In this document: positions 8,091-17,544 of the stretch, in pieces | Position numbering within the stretch: position 1 is the first letter of the stretch | How the letters are laid out: each line of letters opens with the position of its first letter | Source of the DNA: JBMNCQ01 sp049366715 | GTDB lineage: Bacteria; Bacillota; Peptococcia; Peptococcales; BICA1-8 | Reading direction: 5' to 3' | DNA: 64,000 nucleotides | Assembly (NCBI GenBank): GCA_049366715.1 | Contig: JBMNCQ010000054.1 | Location: forward strand, 1-64,000 | The notes under the pieces: model-generated | What the model was told of the DNA's origin: nothing | What the model saw: the letters and a program-made list of their open reading frames with translations, nothing else | Databases searched by the model: none | Position numbers and translations under genes: made by a program

Positions 8091-9026
8091 ATGGCGAAGA
8101 TAGCGAAAAATTTAACCGATTTAATCGGTAACACTCCTTTATTGGAACTGAGTAACTACAATAAAAGCCAGACGCTCGATGCAAGACTGATTGCCAAACT
8201 GGAGTATTTCAATCCGGCGGGAAGTGTTAAGGATAGGATCGGCTATGCCATGATCATGGATGCTGAAAAAAAAGGCGTCCTTAACGAAGATTCTGTCATC
8301 ATTGAACCCACCAGCGGCAACACTGGGATTGCCCTGGCCTTTGTAGCTGCGGCCAAGGGCTATAAATTAATTCTCACTATGCCGGATACGATGAGTATTG
8401 AAAGGAGAAATCTCCTGAAGGCCTTGGGAGCGGAAATTATTCTTACCCCTGGGTCTGAAGGGATGCCGGGGGCAATCAAGAAAGCGGAGGAATTAGCGGT
8501 CCGGACGGAGAATTCCTTTCTCCCGCAGCAGTTTAAAAATCCCACCAATCCGGAGATTCACCGCACGACTACTGCTGAAGAAATATGGCATGATACCGAT
8601 GGACAGGTTGACATTATAGTGGGCGGTGTGGGAACAGGGGGGACCATTACCGGTATTGGTGAAGTTCTTAAATCAAAGAAGAAAGATATCAAAATAATTG
8701 CCGTTGAACCCTTTGATTCACCTGTGCTCTCCGGAGGGAATCCCGGACCCCACAAGATTCAGGGCATTGGCGCCGGAATAATTCCTGATGTTTTGAATCT
8801 GAAAATTGTTGATGAAATATACAAAGTTAAGAATGAAGAGGCTTTTGAAACTACCCGGAAGCTGGCCAAAACCGAGGGACTTCTGGTCGGAATATCATCC
8901 GGAGCGGCAGCTTTTGCGGCGACACAGATTGCCATAAGACCGGAAAACGCAGGAAAGAATATAGTCGTAATATTACCGGACACAGGAGAGCGATACCTTT
9001 CAACAGTCCTGTTTCGGGAAGACTGA
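8091..9026 (+). CDS. cysK: Cysteine synthase A (O-acetylserine sulfhydrylase)
   Basis: 311 residues. The PLP lysine lies in NPAGSVKDRIG, the substrate loop is TSGNTGIALA, and the phosphate-binding GVGTGGTITG and GISSGAA segments are in their usual places. It condenses O-acetylserine with sulfide to cysteine. GGAGG precedes ATG at good spacing. It is the last gene of the metY unit, ended by the hairpin at 9059-9098. CysK can also bind CymR in Bacillus, and an Rrf2 regulator lies nearby, but that interaction is only suggested here. Confidence 0.92.
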   Translation: MAKIAKNLTDLIGNTPLLELSNYNKSQTLDARLIAKLEYFNPAGSVKDRIGYAMIMDAEKKGVLNEDSVIIEPTSGNTGIALAFVAAAKGYKLILTMPDTMSIERRNLLKALGAEIILTPGSEGMPGAIKKAEELAVRTENSFLPQQFKNPTNPEIHRTTTAEEIWHDTDGQVDIIVGGVGTGGTITGIGEVLKSKKKDIKIIAVEPFDSPVLSGGNPGPHKIQGIGAGIIPDVLNLKIVDEIYKVKNEEAFETTRKLAKTEGLLVGISSGAAAFAATQIAIRPENAGKNIVVILPDTGERYLSTVLFRED

Positions 9027-9058
9027 TTGCAATAAGATTTGCTTATAATCTAGCAAGA

Positions 9059-9098
9059 TTAGGTCAGGTTTCTTTGTTAAAGGACCTGACCTAATTTT
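9059..9098 (+). terminator. Terminator after cysK
   Basis: 11-bp stem (TTAGGTCAGGT / ACCTGACCTAA), loop of about 14 nt, then TTTTA. Confidence 0.8.
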
Positions 9099-9724
9099 AG
9101 AAGGCAAACCAACTAAACAGATAGTAAAATGATGAATATGAGGTGGAAACAAAATGGCCGGAATATCAGCAAAATTAACAGACCAAGCAAAAGCATTCCG
9201 GACCTCGAAATGAAATCTGTAAAAAAGAAATGGAAGCCAAAAAAGCTTCGCTTCTGCTGTAAAAAGGGATGTTATGAGTGGAAAATTTAGGAATGGAATT
9301 GGATGATATCAGCGAAGGGACCGTCAAAGGGATGCAGAAGGTTGCGGAAGATATTGGTCTAAAAGGAAATCTTTAAAAATTCTTTTCCTCTAAGCAGGCT
9401 GAATATGTCATTCACGATGTCCTTTCCGGTTACCTGACAGCGGATGGTCTTTATATTCAACAGGAAGAGAATTTCCATCTGTAAGTATACGGATTGCATT
9501 ATCAAGAAGCTCAATATCTAAACCGCGTTTGATTGACAGCTTATAATCTTACGTTTAAGGCTGTGAGAGTGTTGAAAAGATCTATCAATATTAAATAGTA
9601 TTGTTCCCCCTTTTTTACATGCGTTTCACTAATATTGATTCTGTTTTTTTCAAAAACACCTCTTCAGGGTTATGAAAGCTGGAAAGGCTGGGGAACTTTT
9701 TTCTAAGAAGATTATTAAAAAAAT
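9099..9724 (+). other. Decayed sequence with short coding fragments
   Basis: No intact gene. Short frames that look like remains of proteins occur on the plus strand, e.g. one containing MELDDISEGTVKGMQKVAEDIG (near 9281-9376) and another with DVLSGYLTADGLYIQQEENF (near 9380-9483). A GGTGG-ATG start at about 9153 leads into a frame that stops after about 19 codons. I cannot name the source gene(s). The final ~140 bp is AT-rich non-coding. Confidence 0.4.
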
Positions 9725-11092
9725 TTAATTGCAAAATGAAGTGACATATTGCAGATAAATTGGTGCTTTCTCTAAAGGCAGGTCCTCTGTTTCTAAAATT
9801 AAGATCCCGCTTTGAACCAGATAATTGATCTGGGGTTGAATAATTCCGTTAACGTAAAGGTTTTGATAAGAAGCTAGTTTAGGATCGAGAATTCCCTTAT
9901 CACCATAAATGGTTAATTCATCTTGATTAGTGTAGACTTTTTTATCAGCGGCAAGGGTGTTATATTGATATGTCTCAACCTTTAATAATTGCCCCCGGGC
10001 GTCTCGCATCATTAAAAACTGGAGGACAATTGGTGCGTTTTTGCGAGGAACATCTACCGTCGTTAACCTTAATAATCCTTTTTTCACTACATAGTTGGTT
10101 TTAGGTTGTAATACGCCGTTAATAAAGAGATTAAGATAAGAAACTTTGTCGGGGTCAAGGATGCTTTGATCCCCGTACATGTTTATCTCATCATCATTGG
10201 TATATACCCTTTTTAACCCATCGGAAACCGTATTGTATTGATAAGTTTCAATTTTAATCAGCTGATTCTCTTTATCTCGAAAAGTGATGAATAAAACAAT
10301 GATAGGAACACCTTTGGGGGGAACATTTTCTGTTTCTAATAAAAGCAAACCTTTTTTGAGCTTGTAGTTAACAGTGGGCTGTAATACCCCATTAATGAAT
10401 AAATTAAAATAGGAAACGTCAGCAGGATTAAGGATGCCTCTAGTTCCATATTGGGTCAGCTCGTCTGCATTGGTATAAATTTTTTGGACTCCGTCGGATA
10501 TAGCATTATATTGATAAATCTCAGCTTTTAGCGGGTGAATTTTATAAAAAATGCTGACTGCTTTATGAAAAAAGCAGGAATCGAATATTTTATTGACATA
10601 GACTTGTGTCTTAGATGCGGAGATACAAGTTTGTTTTTCATTCGAGGTGGTATAAGCATCTAGTGCAGGAATAAGCAGACTTACTTCTGCTTCCGAATTA
10701 ACAACTGTAGAAATATTAAGGATAATTTTCACCTGCTTACAGGTTTGATTTTCTGTGTAATTGGGCATTGCCGAACAGTTGAATTTATAGGTTCTAAAGC
10801 TTAAATCAGTACCCTGGGGAGCATATAGGAAGAATTGTTTAAATCCTTTAAAGGGGAGGGGAGCAGATTTACAGGTATCGTCAATAAAAATGGTTATGAA
10901 CCCTTGAATGGCAACAATTATGCGATTAAGGGTAAGATATTCTCCTGCTAAAAATTTAACTTGTTTGTGGGAGTGATAAACCTTAGATGGCATTACAGTA
11001 TAAATAATAGAGCCGGGAGCATAGGGGTCCAGGATATTTCCATTTTTATCTGTCAAGTAGCAAACAACCCGAGGGAAGCTGCTCTGGGACAT
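9725..11092 (-). CDS. Surface protein with three DUF4183 repeats
   Basis: About 455 residues. The C-terminal half is three tandem ~80-residue DUF4183 units, each with the pattern YQYN...YTN.DE...YG...IL.P..VSY.NL.(F/Y)(I/V)NG..QP..NY...G.L.L.T...P....PI. The N-terminal ~180 residues are a separate Cys-containing region. DUF4183 proteins occur in spore-forming Firmicutes and are thought to be surface or spore-coat components. No signal peptide is visible. ATG 11092 follows GGAGTG at 8 nt; the longer frame begins without a site. It is divergent from the Maf operon, so a substrate-enzyme relation is plausible. Confidence 0.8.
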   Translation of the reverse strand: MSQSSFPRVVCYLTDKNGNILDPYAPGSIIYTVMPSKVYHSHKQVKFLAGEYLTLNRIIVAIQGFITIFIDDTCKSAPLPFKGFKQFFLYAPQGTDLSFRTYKFNCSAMPNYTENQTCKQVKIILNISTVVNSEAEVSLLIPALDAYTTSNEKQTCISASKTQVYVNKIFDSCFFHKAVSIFYKIHPLKAEIYQYNAISDGVQKIYTNADELTQYGTRGILNPADVSYFNLFINGVLQPTVNYKLKKGLLLLETENVPPKGVPIIVLFITFRDKENQLIKIETYQYNTVSDGLKRVYTNDDEINMYGDQSILDPDKVSYLNLFINGVLQPKTNYVVKKGLLRLTTVDVPRKNAPIVLQFLMMRDARGQLLKVETYQYNTLAADKKVYTNQDELTIYGDKGILDPKLASYQNLYVNGIIQPQINYLVQSGILILETEDLPLEKAPIYLQYVTSFCN

Positions 11093-11374
11093 TATCATCA
11101 CTCCGAAATCTAAAGATAATACCGGGTATGGGGATAATTGCAATTTTATACATTTTATGCTGCGAAGCAAATATTGTGCTTTCAATTAATCACGTTTGCA
11201 CGATCAGACAAGGGCAGAATGGGGAGCGGCTCTGTTGATAAGCAAGGGACGGTTACGGGACGGCAAAGAGTGAAGAGGAATTTTGTAACAAAAAATACGC
11301 TCAATAATACAATAGTAAAAAGTATATTGGCTGCTGGCAGATGGAAAGAAAAGGCCGGATGATGGAGAGATAAA
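11093..11374. other. Divergent intergenic region between the DUF4183 gene and the Maf operon
   Basis: About 280 bp that must hold both promoters. I could not identify a convincing SigA pair for either direction. It includes a GC-richer stretch (GGGACGGTTACGGGACGG near 11247) and no gene. Confidence 0.4.
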
Positions 11375-11689
11375 ATGAGAATAACGGAAGACATCCGAGA
11401 GATCTGGGGAGACTATTCTGTGGCTTTAGAAAATCGGGTTGAAGAAGTATGGCGGTTCACCTTAAAAATAACGGAAATAAAGAATATGCTGGCTGAAATT
11501 AAACAGGAAGCGCTTAACTTACAGGAGCTTTCGTGGACAAAAGCAGAGTTAGAGCAACGGGAAGACGCAGTAAATTTCTTTGCGGCAAGAATGCAGGCCA
11601 TGGTCTATTATACCTTAAAAAATATCGAAAAGTATCAGCAAAGCGGTTGGGAATATCTGGTTGAATCAGAGGGGGATTGTGATGAGTGA
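11375..11689 (+). CDS. Small acidic helical protein, first gene of the Maf operon
   Basis: 104 residues, predicted almost wholly helical with heptad-like spacing of Leu/Ile, and acidic at the C-terminus. No family recognised. It starts at ATG after GGAGAG and overlaps the next gene by 8 bp, so the two are translationally coupled. Small helical genes beside Maf-type glycosyltransferases often turn out to be chaperones (as FliS for flagellin), but nothing in this sequence proves that here. Confidence 0.65.
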   Translation: MRITEDIREIWGDYSVALENRVEEVWRFTLKITEIKNMLAEIKQEALNLQELSWTKAELEQREDAVNFFAARMQAMVYYTLKNIEKYQQSGWEYLVESEGDCDE

Positions 11690-11999
11690 GTTGACTTTCT
11701 TGCAAAAAAGAAGGGACAGATTCCACAATTCCCTGCGTATTTCTATAGATTATTTTAGAGAAGGCCATGACCGGCTGGGTTGGGATAATTTTCAAAGCAG
11801 TATGACAGACTTAGAAAACTTGCTGGAATTCGAACAATATTTTAGGGGTTCAAAATTTAATCTGTCAGAAATAACACTAGCTCTTCAGTCTCTTCAGAGG
11901 TGTCTGCAAAATAAAGATGTGACCGGTCTGACAGATGTATTAGAGTTTACACTTTTTCCTCTGACAAATTGTTGGCTTACAGAGGGTGACGGGAAATGA
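11682..11999 (+). CDS. Small helical protein, second gene of the Maf operon
   Basis: 105 residues from ATG 11682, which has GAGGGG six bases upstream; the longer TTG frame lacks a site. Predicted helical and soluble, with no recognised domain. It overlaps the upstream gene by 8 bp and the downstream Maf gene by 4 bp (ATGA), so the three make one translation unit. A role tied to the Maf protein is inferred from this coupling only. Confidence 0.65.
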   Translation: MSELTFLQKRRDRFHNSLRISIDYFREGHDRLGWDNFQSSMTDLENLLEFEQYFRGSKFNLSEITLALQSLQRCLQNKDVTGLTDVLEFTLFPLTNCWLTEGDGK

Positions 12000-13930
12000 T
12001 TATTGCTAGGGAGAAAGATAAAAAAGAAATGTTCCAAAAAAATATTGGTCTTTTACCCCTCTGGTTAAGAGACTCTCTTCTCAGAATCGATGAAAATAAA
12101 CTTTGGGCCAAAGTGCAGGTTACTTATAATCAGGCAGGCTATCCTTTAGGCAGATATAATGAAAAAAATAGTAGCTTGCAGATTAATAGCAGGCATCCTC
12201 TGGAAGAAGCTGAACAGTGGTGTAAAAATCTTGCTATAAAGGGCGCGGGAGCTGTCTTTATGTACGGATCCGGCTTCGGTTATCCTTTGTTTGAGATTTT
12301 TGCCCAAAAACAACCTCATACTTTAGTCATACTCTTTGAACAGGATCTTTATCTGTTTGCAGCCATGCTCCATTATTTTGATTTAGAACCGATTATCAGC
12401 ACCCAAAAAATATTTTTTTTAATTGGTGAAATTGAACACTTTGCCAGAGCCTTCGACCAGTTGTTTTTCAGCATAGTCTTTGCTAACTGTACCTCCCCTG
12501 CCATCGTCTTTACTCCTATGGCCCGGCGGAATTTCAAAGCCCAATATCTCAAAATTCATCAATACGTCTTTTCCCAATTGGGGCTATTTGTATTTTACAT
12601 TGGTAATGACCATTTAGATAATCTAATTGGACTTAATAATCTATTGGCGAACATTAAAGAAATAGTCCCAAATCCCTATCTGAGCAGTTTAAAAGGAAAA
12701 TATCGGGATTTTCCGGCCTTTATTATAGCCAACGGTCCGTCATTGGATAAAAATATTCAAGAGTTAAAAAAAATTGAAGATAAAGGATTAATTATCTGTA
12801 CGGAATCTGCTATTATTCCTCTAATGAAAAATGGTATTAAACCACATATCTTAACCATTATTGAACGCACCGAAAATACGTATAAGTTTCATTTTAAGAA
12901 TATTAAATATCCGGAGGATATGACCTTATTATCTTTGGCAATAGTTGATCAACAAGTCTACCCTTCTTTTTCCGGAGCAAAAATTCCCATATTCCGTAAT
13001 TTGGAGGCAATTAATCAATGGCTGAATAAGTACCTGGGCGACGGAAGTAGTCTGGATGCCGGGGCTAATGTTTCCCATCTGGCTTTAGAAATTGCCGCTT
13101 ATCTGGGGGCAGGTCCGATTGTATTTGTAGGTCAGGATTATGCCTATGGTCCGGAAGGCGCTACCCACAGTAAAGATTCAATTTATCAGCAAGAACAGGG
13201 CGAGCGGGCGAGAAAAAGGTTAAAGGCCAAGCCCCTTGTCTATGTGGAAGGTAATCTGGAAACAAAGGTCCCCTCCAATCAATTATGGGTTGATTTTAAG
13301 AAAGGCTTAGAACGCAAAATAGCTACCCATTCTCATAGGAATATCATTAACGCGACAGAAGGAGGGGCAAAAATCCAGGGTACTAGATGTGCCCAGCTGG
13401 CCCAAGTCATCCAAAAGTATTGTACCAGACCGTTACCTTACGGTGTCCATGAATTGATTGCCGTTAACAGAAAGCAGATTTCCCTGAAGGAAAGGCAAGA
13501 AAGTTTGCAAGCCTTTATAAAGGATACCGAAAAATATGCCCGGTCCTTTCATAGTCTGAGCCGGAAGGCTGCCCGGGGGAAGCTGTCCTGCCGGGAAATG
13601 ATCCGTTTGTCGCAAGGGAAAGAGGCTGAAAAATATCGTGATCTTTTAGAAGAAAGCTATCAAAAACATAATAATATCTATCACCTTTTTATAGCCGATG
13701 ATTTGCACCGCTGTTTTTGCCAGCAAATTATTTTTATCTATTTCTATCTGATGAATCGCCTGGGGCTTATCGATACACCGCAGAAGATTACTGAAATTTT
13801 TGAAATTCAGCATGACTTTTTTCAGCACCTAAATATTGTCTGTCAAAGTGTAGCTGTTCATTTAGAGGATGCCGTAAAGCCCTTAGAGGACATAGTAGAG
13901 GAATTGGAATCCGGCCAAGCAAAGGAGTGA
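11996..13930 (+). CDS. Maf/DUF115 family glycosyltransferase (motility accessory factor-like)
   Basis: 644 residues. The central domain (about residues 225-470) is the MAF_flag10/DUF115 fold: FIIANGPSLDKNIQEL (nucleotide-sugar loop), DAGANVSHLALEIAAYLGAGPIVFVGQDYAY and THSK are diagnostic. Maf enzymes transfer nonulosonic acids (pseudaminic or legionaminic) to Ser/Thr of flagellin. A pseudaminic-type pathway follows 4 kb downstream, matching the donor. No flagellin lies in the window; DUF4183 proteins flank the operon instead. Starts at ATG overlapping the previous stop. Confidence 0.85.
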   Translation: MIIAREKDKKEMFQKNIGLLPLWLRDSLLRIDENKLWAKVQVTYNQAGYPLGRYNEKNSSLQINSRHPLEEAEQWCKNLAIKGAGAVFMYGSGFGYPLFEIFAQKQPHTLVILFEQDLYLFAAMLHYFDLEPIISTQKIFFLIGEIEHFARAFDQLFFSIVFANCTSPAIVFTPMARRNFKAQYLKIHQYVFSQLGLFVFYIGNDHLDNLIGLNNLLANIKEIVPNPYLSSLKGKYRDFPAFIIANGPSLDKNIQELKKIEDKGLIICTESAIIPLMKNGIKPHILTIIERTENTYKFHFKNIKYPEDMTLLSLAIVDQQVYPSFSGAKIPIFRNLEAINQWLNKYLGDGSSLDAGANVSHLALEIAAYLGAGPIVFVGQDYAYGPEGATHSKDSIYQQEQGERARKRLKAKPLVYVEGNLETKVPSNQLWVDFKKGLERKIATHSHRNIINATEGGAKIQGTRCAQLAQVIQKYCTRPLPYGVHELIAVNRKQISLKERQESLQAFIKDTEKYARSFHSLSRKAARGKLSCREMIRLSQGKEAEKYRDLLEESYQKHNNIYHLFIADDLHRCFCQQIIFIYFYLMNRLGLIDTPQKITEIFEIQHDFFQHLNIVCQSVAVHLEDAVKPLEDIVEELESGQAKE

Positions 13931-13934
13931 AATT

Positions 13935-14291
13935 TTGCCTACCTTTGATGATTTAGAAAGAAAATTAGATTGCCTGATTAAAGAACCTGAAAATTTTCTG
14001 CTTTTTAACCAGGTGGGAGTAATTCTTTATCAAGTGCAGGATTGGAAAAATGCAGAGCTATATTTCCAAAGAGCTTATCAGCTTAATCCCGCCGATCAGG
14101 ATACCTTATATAATTATGCTTTCCTTTTGTATAGACAAGGTCAATTTCAAAAAGCCGTTATATTATATGAAGCCTATTTAGAAATAGAGCCCCTGAACCA
14201 GGAAGTTAGGCAAAAGGCGGGGGATTGTTATTATCTTTTGGGAGAATATGAGCAGGCCGTGAAGATGTACCGGCAACTCCCCGAAGAATAG
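13935..14291 (+). CDS. TPR repeat protein
   Basis: 118 residues with about three tetratricopeptide units (NAELYFQRAYQLNPADQDTLYN, KAVILYEAYLEIEPLNQEV, AVKMYRQLPEE), a protein-protein interaction scaffold. Probable TTG start after AAGGAG, four bases beyond the Maf stop, so co-translated. It probably helps assemble the glycosylation machinery or binds the acceptor protein; that is inference from position. Confidence 0.8.
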   Translation: MPTFDDLERKLDCLIKEPENFLLFNQVGVILYQVQDWKNAELYFQRAYQLNPADQDTLYNYAFLLYRQGQFQKAVILYEAYLEIEPLNQEVRQKAGDCYYLLGEYEQAVKMYRQLPEE

Positions 14292-14307
14292 AGGAGAATA
14301 TTAGCTC

Positions 14308-16833
14308 ATGGTTAAAAAAAATTGTTTGAGTCTATGTTTAATAACTAAGAATGATGCCGGATACCTTACTAATTGCCTGCGAAATATGCAGGAGGTTGCT
14401 GATGAAATAATAATTGTGGATAGAGGTTCAGTGGATTCAACTATTGAGTTGGCCCGGCAATTAGGGGCCTGTGTTTATCAAACACCATGGGAAAATGATG
14501 ACAGCAGGTTGAAAAACTTTTGCCTGGCTAGAGCCTGGGGCAGGTGGGTATTATTTCTCCAAGCAAATGAGGTAATTAATCCGCAACAACTAAAAGAGCT
14601 TCCCGGGCTTTTAAAGAATCCTAATGTAGAAGGATACCTGCTCTATATTGATCATTCACAAAACTATCGTATTGCTTCCCCTGTCCAATCTCTGCGTCTT
14701 ATCCGAAATCGTGAGGAATATCGATATAAATATCGGGTGTTGACGAGAATACCTGATGAACTTTTAAGTAACATCAAGGATTCAGGTATTAGAATTATTC
14801 AGCATACTGCCCCCGACGGGGTTGGAGACAATAATCAACTGCAGCTGATATTAAAAGAGGAGCTTAGAGAATATCCGGACGACAGTTATTTGCAATATAT
14901 GTATGGAATAGAGCTTTTAAACCAGCAAAGGTTCCCGGAAAGCATCGAATATTTTCAAAAAGCACGCCACACCGTAAATCATGCCTACTTATTTGCACCC
15001 CATTTAGATAAATGTTTGAGCTGGGCTTTAATCTCTCGGGAGAGATTTGCAGATGCTCTGGATGTGTTGGATGAGGGCATAAAAAATTTTCCTTTTTATA
15101 CGGATTTACTTGTTTTACGGGGGGAGCTAAGAAAAAGGTTTCAACAGTATGGAGAAGCTATCCGTGACTTGGAGAAAAGCTTGCAAATACGGGCGAAGCC
15201 TAACTTTAGGGTGCCTGAACCGGAAATCAATACTTCTATAATTTTAGAAATATTGGGAGACATCCATGCAGAGGCTTTTAATTATCGCCAGGCTCTTATT
15301 TCATATCACCAGTCCTTTGAGTTAAATAAAAATAACGCTCAAATTCTCTATAAAATAGGGGGACTGGGGAAAAAAGCCGATTGTGCCCCCTTGTTAAGCA
15401 ATTTATTGCAGGAGGCTTGGGAAGAAAAGAACCTGCGGCGGTTGATGGTAATCATGGATGTTCTGTATCAACAGAGGGAATATCAAGAAGTTTTAGCTCA
15501 TGTAGAAAATTTGGAATCCCTGCTGGGCACAGGAGAGCAAACTGCAAGCATTAAAGCTTCCTGTTATCTGATGTTAGGAGAACCGGAAAAAGCGGAGCTT
15601 TTCTTTTCCGCGCTACCAAAAGAATCTCCTCTTTTTAATCATTTGTTGTTACAACGTCTAGAAAGCTCTTGGGTTTATGGGCAGTGGCACAAAGCCGGGA
15701 AGTTGTTGCAAGAAATGGACAAAGCCTCCGGCATAGAAAAAAGTATTGGAGATTTATATCATTTATTGCAGAATTTACTCACTGAACAAGAACTTCGATA
15801 TATTTCTCTGTCAGATCATCACTATGAAATTGTTCAGGCCTTGCTGGAAAAATTCTTGTGGTTAAGAAAAGTGGAGGCAGCTCAGCTTTTGCTGCCGTTA
15901 TTGCTGCAGAGTGGAGATGAGGGAAAACTTATAAATTTAGCTGTTCTTTGGACAGAAGCAGATGATTACCAAACTTTGGAGAAAATCTTTGGGCAAATTT
16001 CCGATAAGCAAAAACAGTTGGAGTTTAAAGAAAAAGTTATTGAACAATTGCTGTGGAAAGAAGAAATTGATATGGCCCAAAAGGTACTCGGCTTAGGAGA
16101 TAAACAGCCCTTAGGACCCTTGGAGTATGTGGTTTGGGCCCAAGGCTTCAGGAAAAGATTACGGGGCTGGCTGCTAGAAAGTAAACAACCCTCTCAGGCA
16201 CAGGTTCGACCCGGCCAAGCTTTAGCAGCTTTTTATCAGTGTCTGGTGCTACCTAAAAACCTAAAGCATGAACGTTGTCCGGAGACTTTAACATCTTCCC
16301 AAATACATGGGGAAATAGGTGATTTTTATAGAAAAGCCAAGAAAAAACAAGAGGCCTTAGCGGCATATTTCCGGGCTCTGCACTGGGAGCCTTTAGATAA
16401 TCCGGTCCAAGGAAAGATACTAGAAATTTTTCACGAAAATCCTCTTCAATTTTATGAATTTTTAGCAGGGAAAAGTTGGTTTTTGGAGGGCGCCTGGTTT
16501 CGGCATAAACAGGAGTTTATTAATTATATCCGAGGGCTTATTGATTTCAGAAACCGGGAATTTGCCAAAGCTTCCGTATCCTTTGGTAAGATTGGTGAGG
16601 ATGAAACGAGTTATCCCCTGGCCCGGGCGTATATAATTAGCAGCAACTGGCTTTTGGGAAAGGAAGCGGAAGCCGAGAGACTGTTAAAAGAAGAAAAGGG
16701 ATTTGCGGAGATTAGGTCACTATTTTTTACTATCTGTAAAAGCTACGCCTTAGCAAGATTGCAGGAAGGACAGCAGCAGTTTTCTTATAGTGAGCTGATC
16801 CGGGTAGAAACAGAAAAAATAAGGATGGGCTGA
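14308..16833 (+). CDS. GT2-like domain fused to long TPR region
   Basis: 841 residues. Residues 1 to ~190 follow the family-2 glycosyltransferase layout of the TPR-GT2 group (LCLITKNDAGYL, DEIIIVDRGSVDST, GRWVLFL) but the metal-binding DxD, normally LDADE, reads LQANE, and the usual D-F-S-x-A-R-N reads DDSRLKN. The remainder is helical TPR-like repeats (e.g. KAELFFSALP, EALAAYFRALHWEPLDN). The lost acidic pair suggests a non-catalytic sugar- or protein-binding role, or an unusual mechanism. Last gene of the Maf operon; its stop lies in the terminator hairpin. Confidence 0.75.
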   Translation: MVKKNCLSLCLITKNDAGYLTNCLRNMQEVADEIIIVDRGSVDSTIELARQLGACVYQTPWENDDSRLKNFCLARAWGRWVLFLQANEVINPQQLKELPGLLKNPNVEGYLLYIDHSQNYRIASPVQSLRLIRNREEYRYKYRVLTRIPDELLSNIKDSGIRIIQHTAPDGVGDNNQLQLILKEELREYPDDSYLQYMYGIELLNQQRFPESIEYFQKARHTVNHAYLFAPHLDKCLSWALISRERFADALDVLDEGIKNFPFYTDLLVLRGELRKRFQQYGEAIRDLEKSLQIRAKPNFRVPEPEINTSIILEILGDIHAEAFNYRQALISYHQSFELNKNNAQILYKIGGLGKKADCAPLLSNLLQEAWEEKNLRRLMVIMDVLYQQREYQEVLAHVENLESLLGTGEQTASIKASCYLMLGEPEKAELFFSALPKESPLFNHLLLQRLESSWVYGQWHKAGKLLQEMDKASGIEKSIGDLYHLLQNLLTEQELRYISLSDHHYEIVQALLEKFLWLRKVEAAQLLLPLLLQSGDEGKLINLAVLWTEADDYQTLEKIFGQISDKQKQLEFKEKVIEQLLWKEEIDMAQKVLGLGDKQPLGPLEYVVWAQGFRKRLRGWLLESKQPSQAQVRPGQALAAFYQCLVLPKNLKHERCPETLTSSQIHGEIGDFYRKAKKKQEALAAYFRALHWEPLDNPVQGKILEIFHENPLQFYEFLAGKSWFLEGAWFRHKQEFINYIRGLIDFRNREFAKASVSFGKIGEDETSYPLARAYIISSNWLLGKEAEAERLLKEEKGFAEIRSLFFTICKSYALARLQEGQQQFSYSELIRVETEKIRMG

Positions 16834-16851
16834 AATTGCCCATCCTTATTT
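16816..16851. terminator. Bidirectional terminator between convergent genes
   Basis: Inverted repeat AAATAAGGATGGGC / GCCCATCCTTATTT with a short loop. A-rich and T-rich flanks on both sides let it serve both the GT2-TPR gene (whose stop codon is inside it) and the minus-strand DUF4183 gene. Confidence 0.85.
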
Positions 16852-16861
16852 CTAATCTTAA

Positions 16862-17242
16862 TTAGGTTGTTACCGTAGTAGTGGAGCTGGAGGTTGGTAC
16901 AAAATTGTTCACCGTTAAAGTAATAGGGGCACTAATTGGAACGGTAGATGTGTTGGAGATCACTACCTGGGAACCATTGGCGCCAACTGTAAATAAACTG
17001 GATTGTTGGAGCACACCATTGACAAATAGGTAATAATAACCATTGTCCGTTGCTACGGTTGTTAAGTTTGAGGTCACGGCAGCACCGGCATCATCGAAAA
17101 AAGAAGTAGAGGGAATCGTAGTAGTGCCGCCTGTTCTGTCGCCGGCATCTAAATTATAAAAGTACTTCTGAACTGCAGGATTTGTATTGGTTGTTGTAGT
17201 CGTAGCGGCATCTATAACGAGTTTAAATAATTCGGTGGGCAT
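16862..17242 (-). CDS. Single-domain DUF4183 protein
   Basis: 126 residues from ATG 17242, which follows GGAGGA; the longer frame begins upstream of that site. It has one DUF4183-like unit (KYFYNLDAGDR, YYYLFVNGVLQQSSLFTVG) with Thr-rich ends (ATTTTTTNTNP near the N-terminus, SSSTTTVTT at the C-terminus). The Thr/Ser clusters are attractive O-glycosylation acceptors for the adjacent Maf enzyme, which is inference. A mother-cell-like promoter motif lies upstream (17295-17323). Confidence 0.75.
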   Translation of the reverse strand: MPTELFKLVIDAATTTTTNTNPAVQKYFYNLDAGDRTGGTTTIPSTSFFDDAGAAVTSNLTTVATDNGYYYLFVNGVLQQSSLFTVGANGSQVVISNTSTVPISAPITLTVNNFVPTSSSTTTVTT

Positions 17243-17294
17243 ATTATTCCTCCTTTTTAGCGAGTTATCAAGTAGATTCAATCTACCACTAATA

Positions 17295-17323
17295 TATATT
17301 ATGAGAAATAGAATTCTTATTGT
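17295..17323 (-). promoter_or_regulatory. Possible SigK-like promoter of the small DUF4183 gene
   Basis: On the minus strand AC, an 18-bp spacer and CATAATATA resemble the SigK pattern (AC, 16-17 bp, CATAnnnTA), about 55 bp before the start codon. Spacing is one base long and the motif is short, so this is weak. It would fit late mother-cell expression of a spore-surface protein. Confidence 0.25.
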
Positions 17324-17544
17324 CCGTAAGGATTTATGCAGTTTAAAAAAAGAATAAGCTGGTAGGGTTATTCAAACTAGTAAAGCGAGTTGCTTTGCGA
17401 AGAATAATACCAATAAATAAACTAAGATTTGGAGATGACATTGGGAAGTAATTTAAACAAAAAATTACTTTTCGCATAAGATAAAAATAACTACCCGACT
17501 AATAATGGATTAAATCCCAAATATGTGACAAAGAAGGGAATCGG

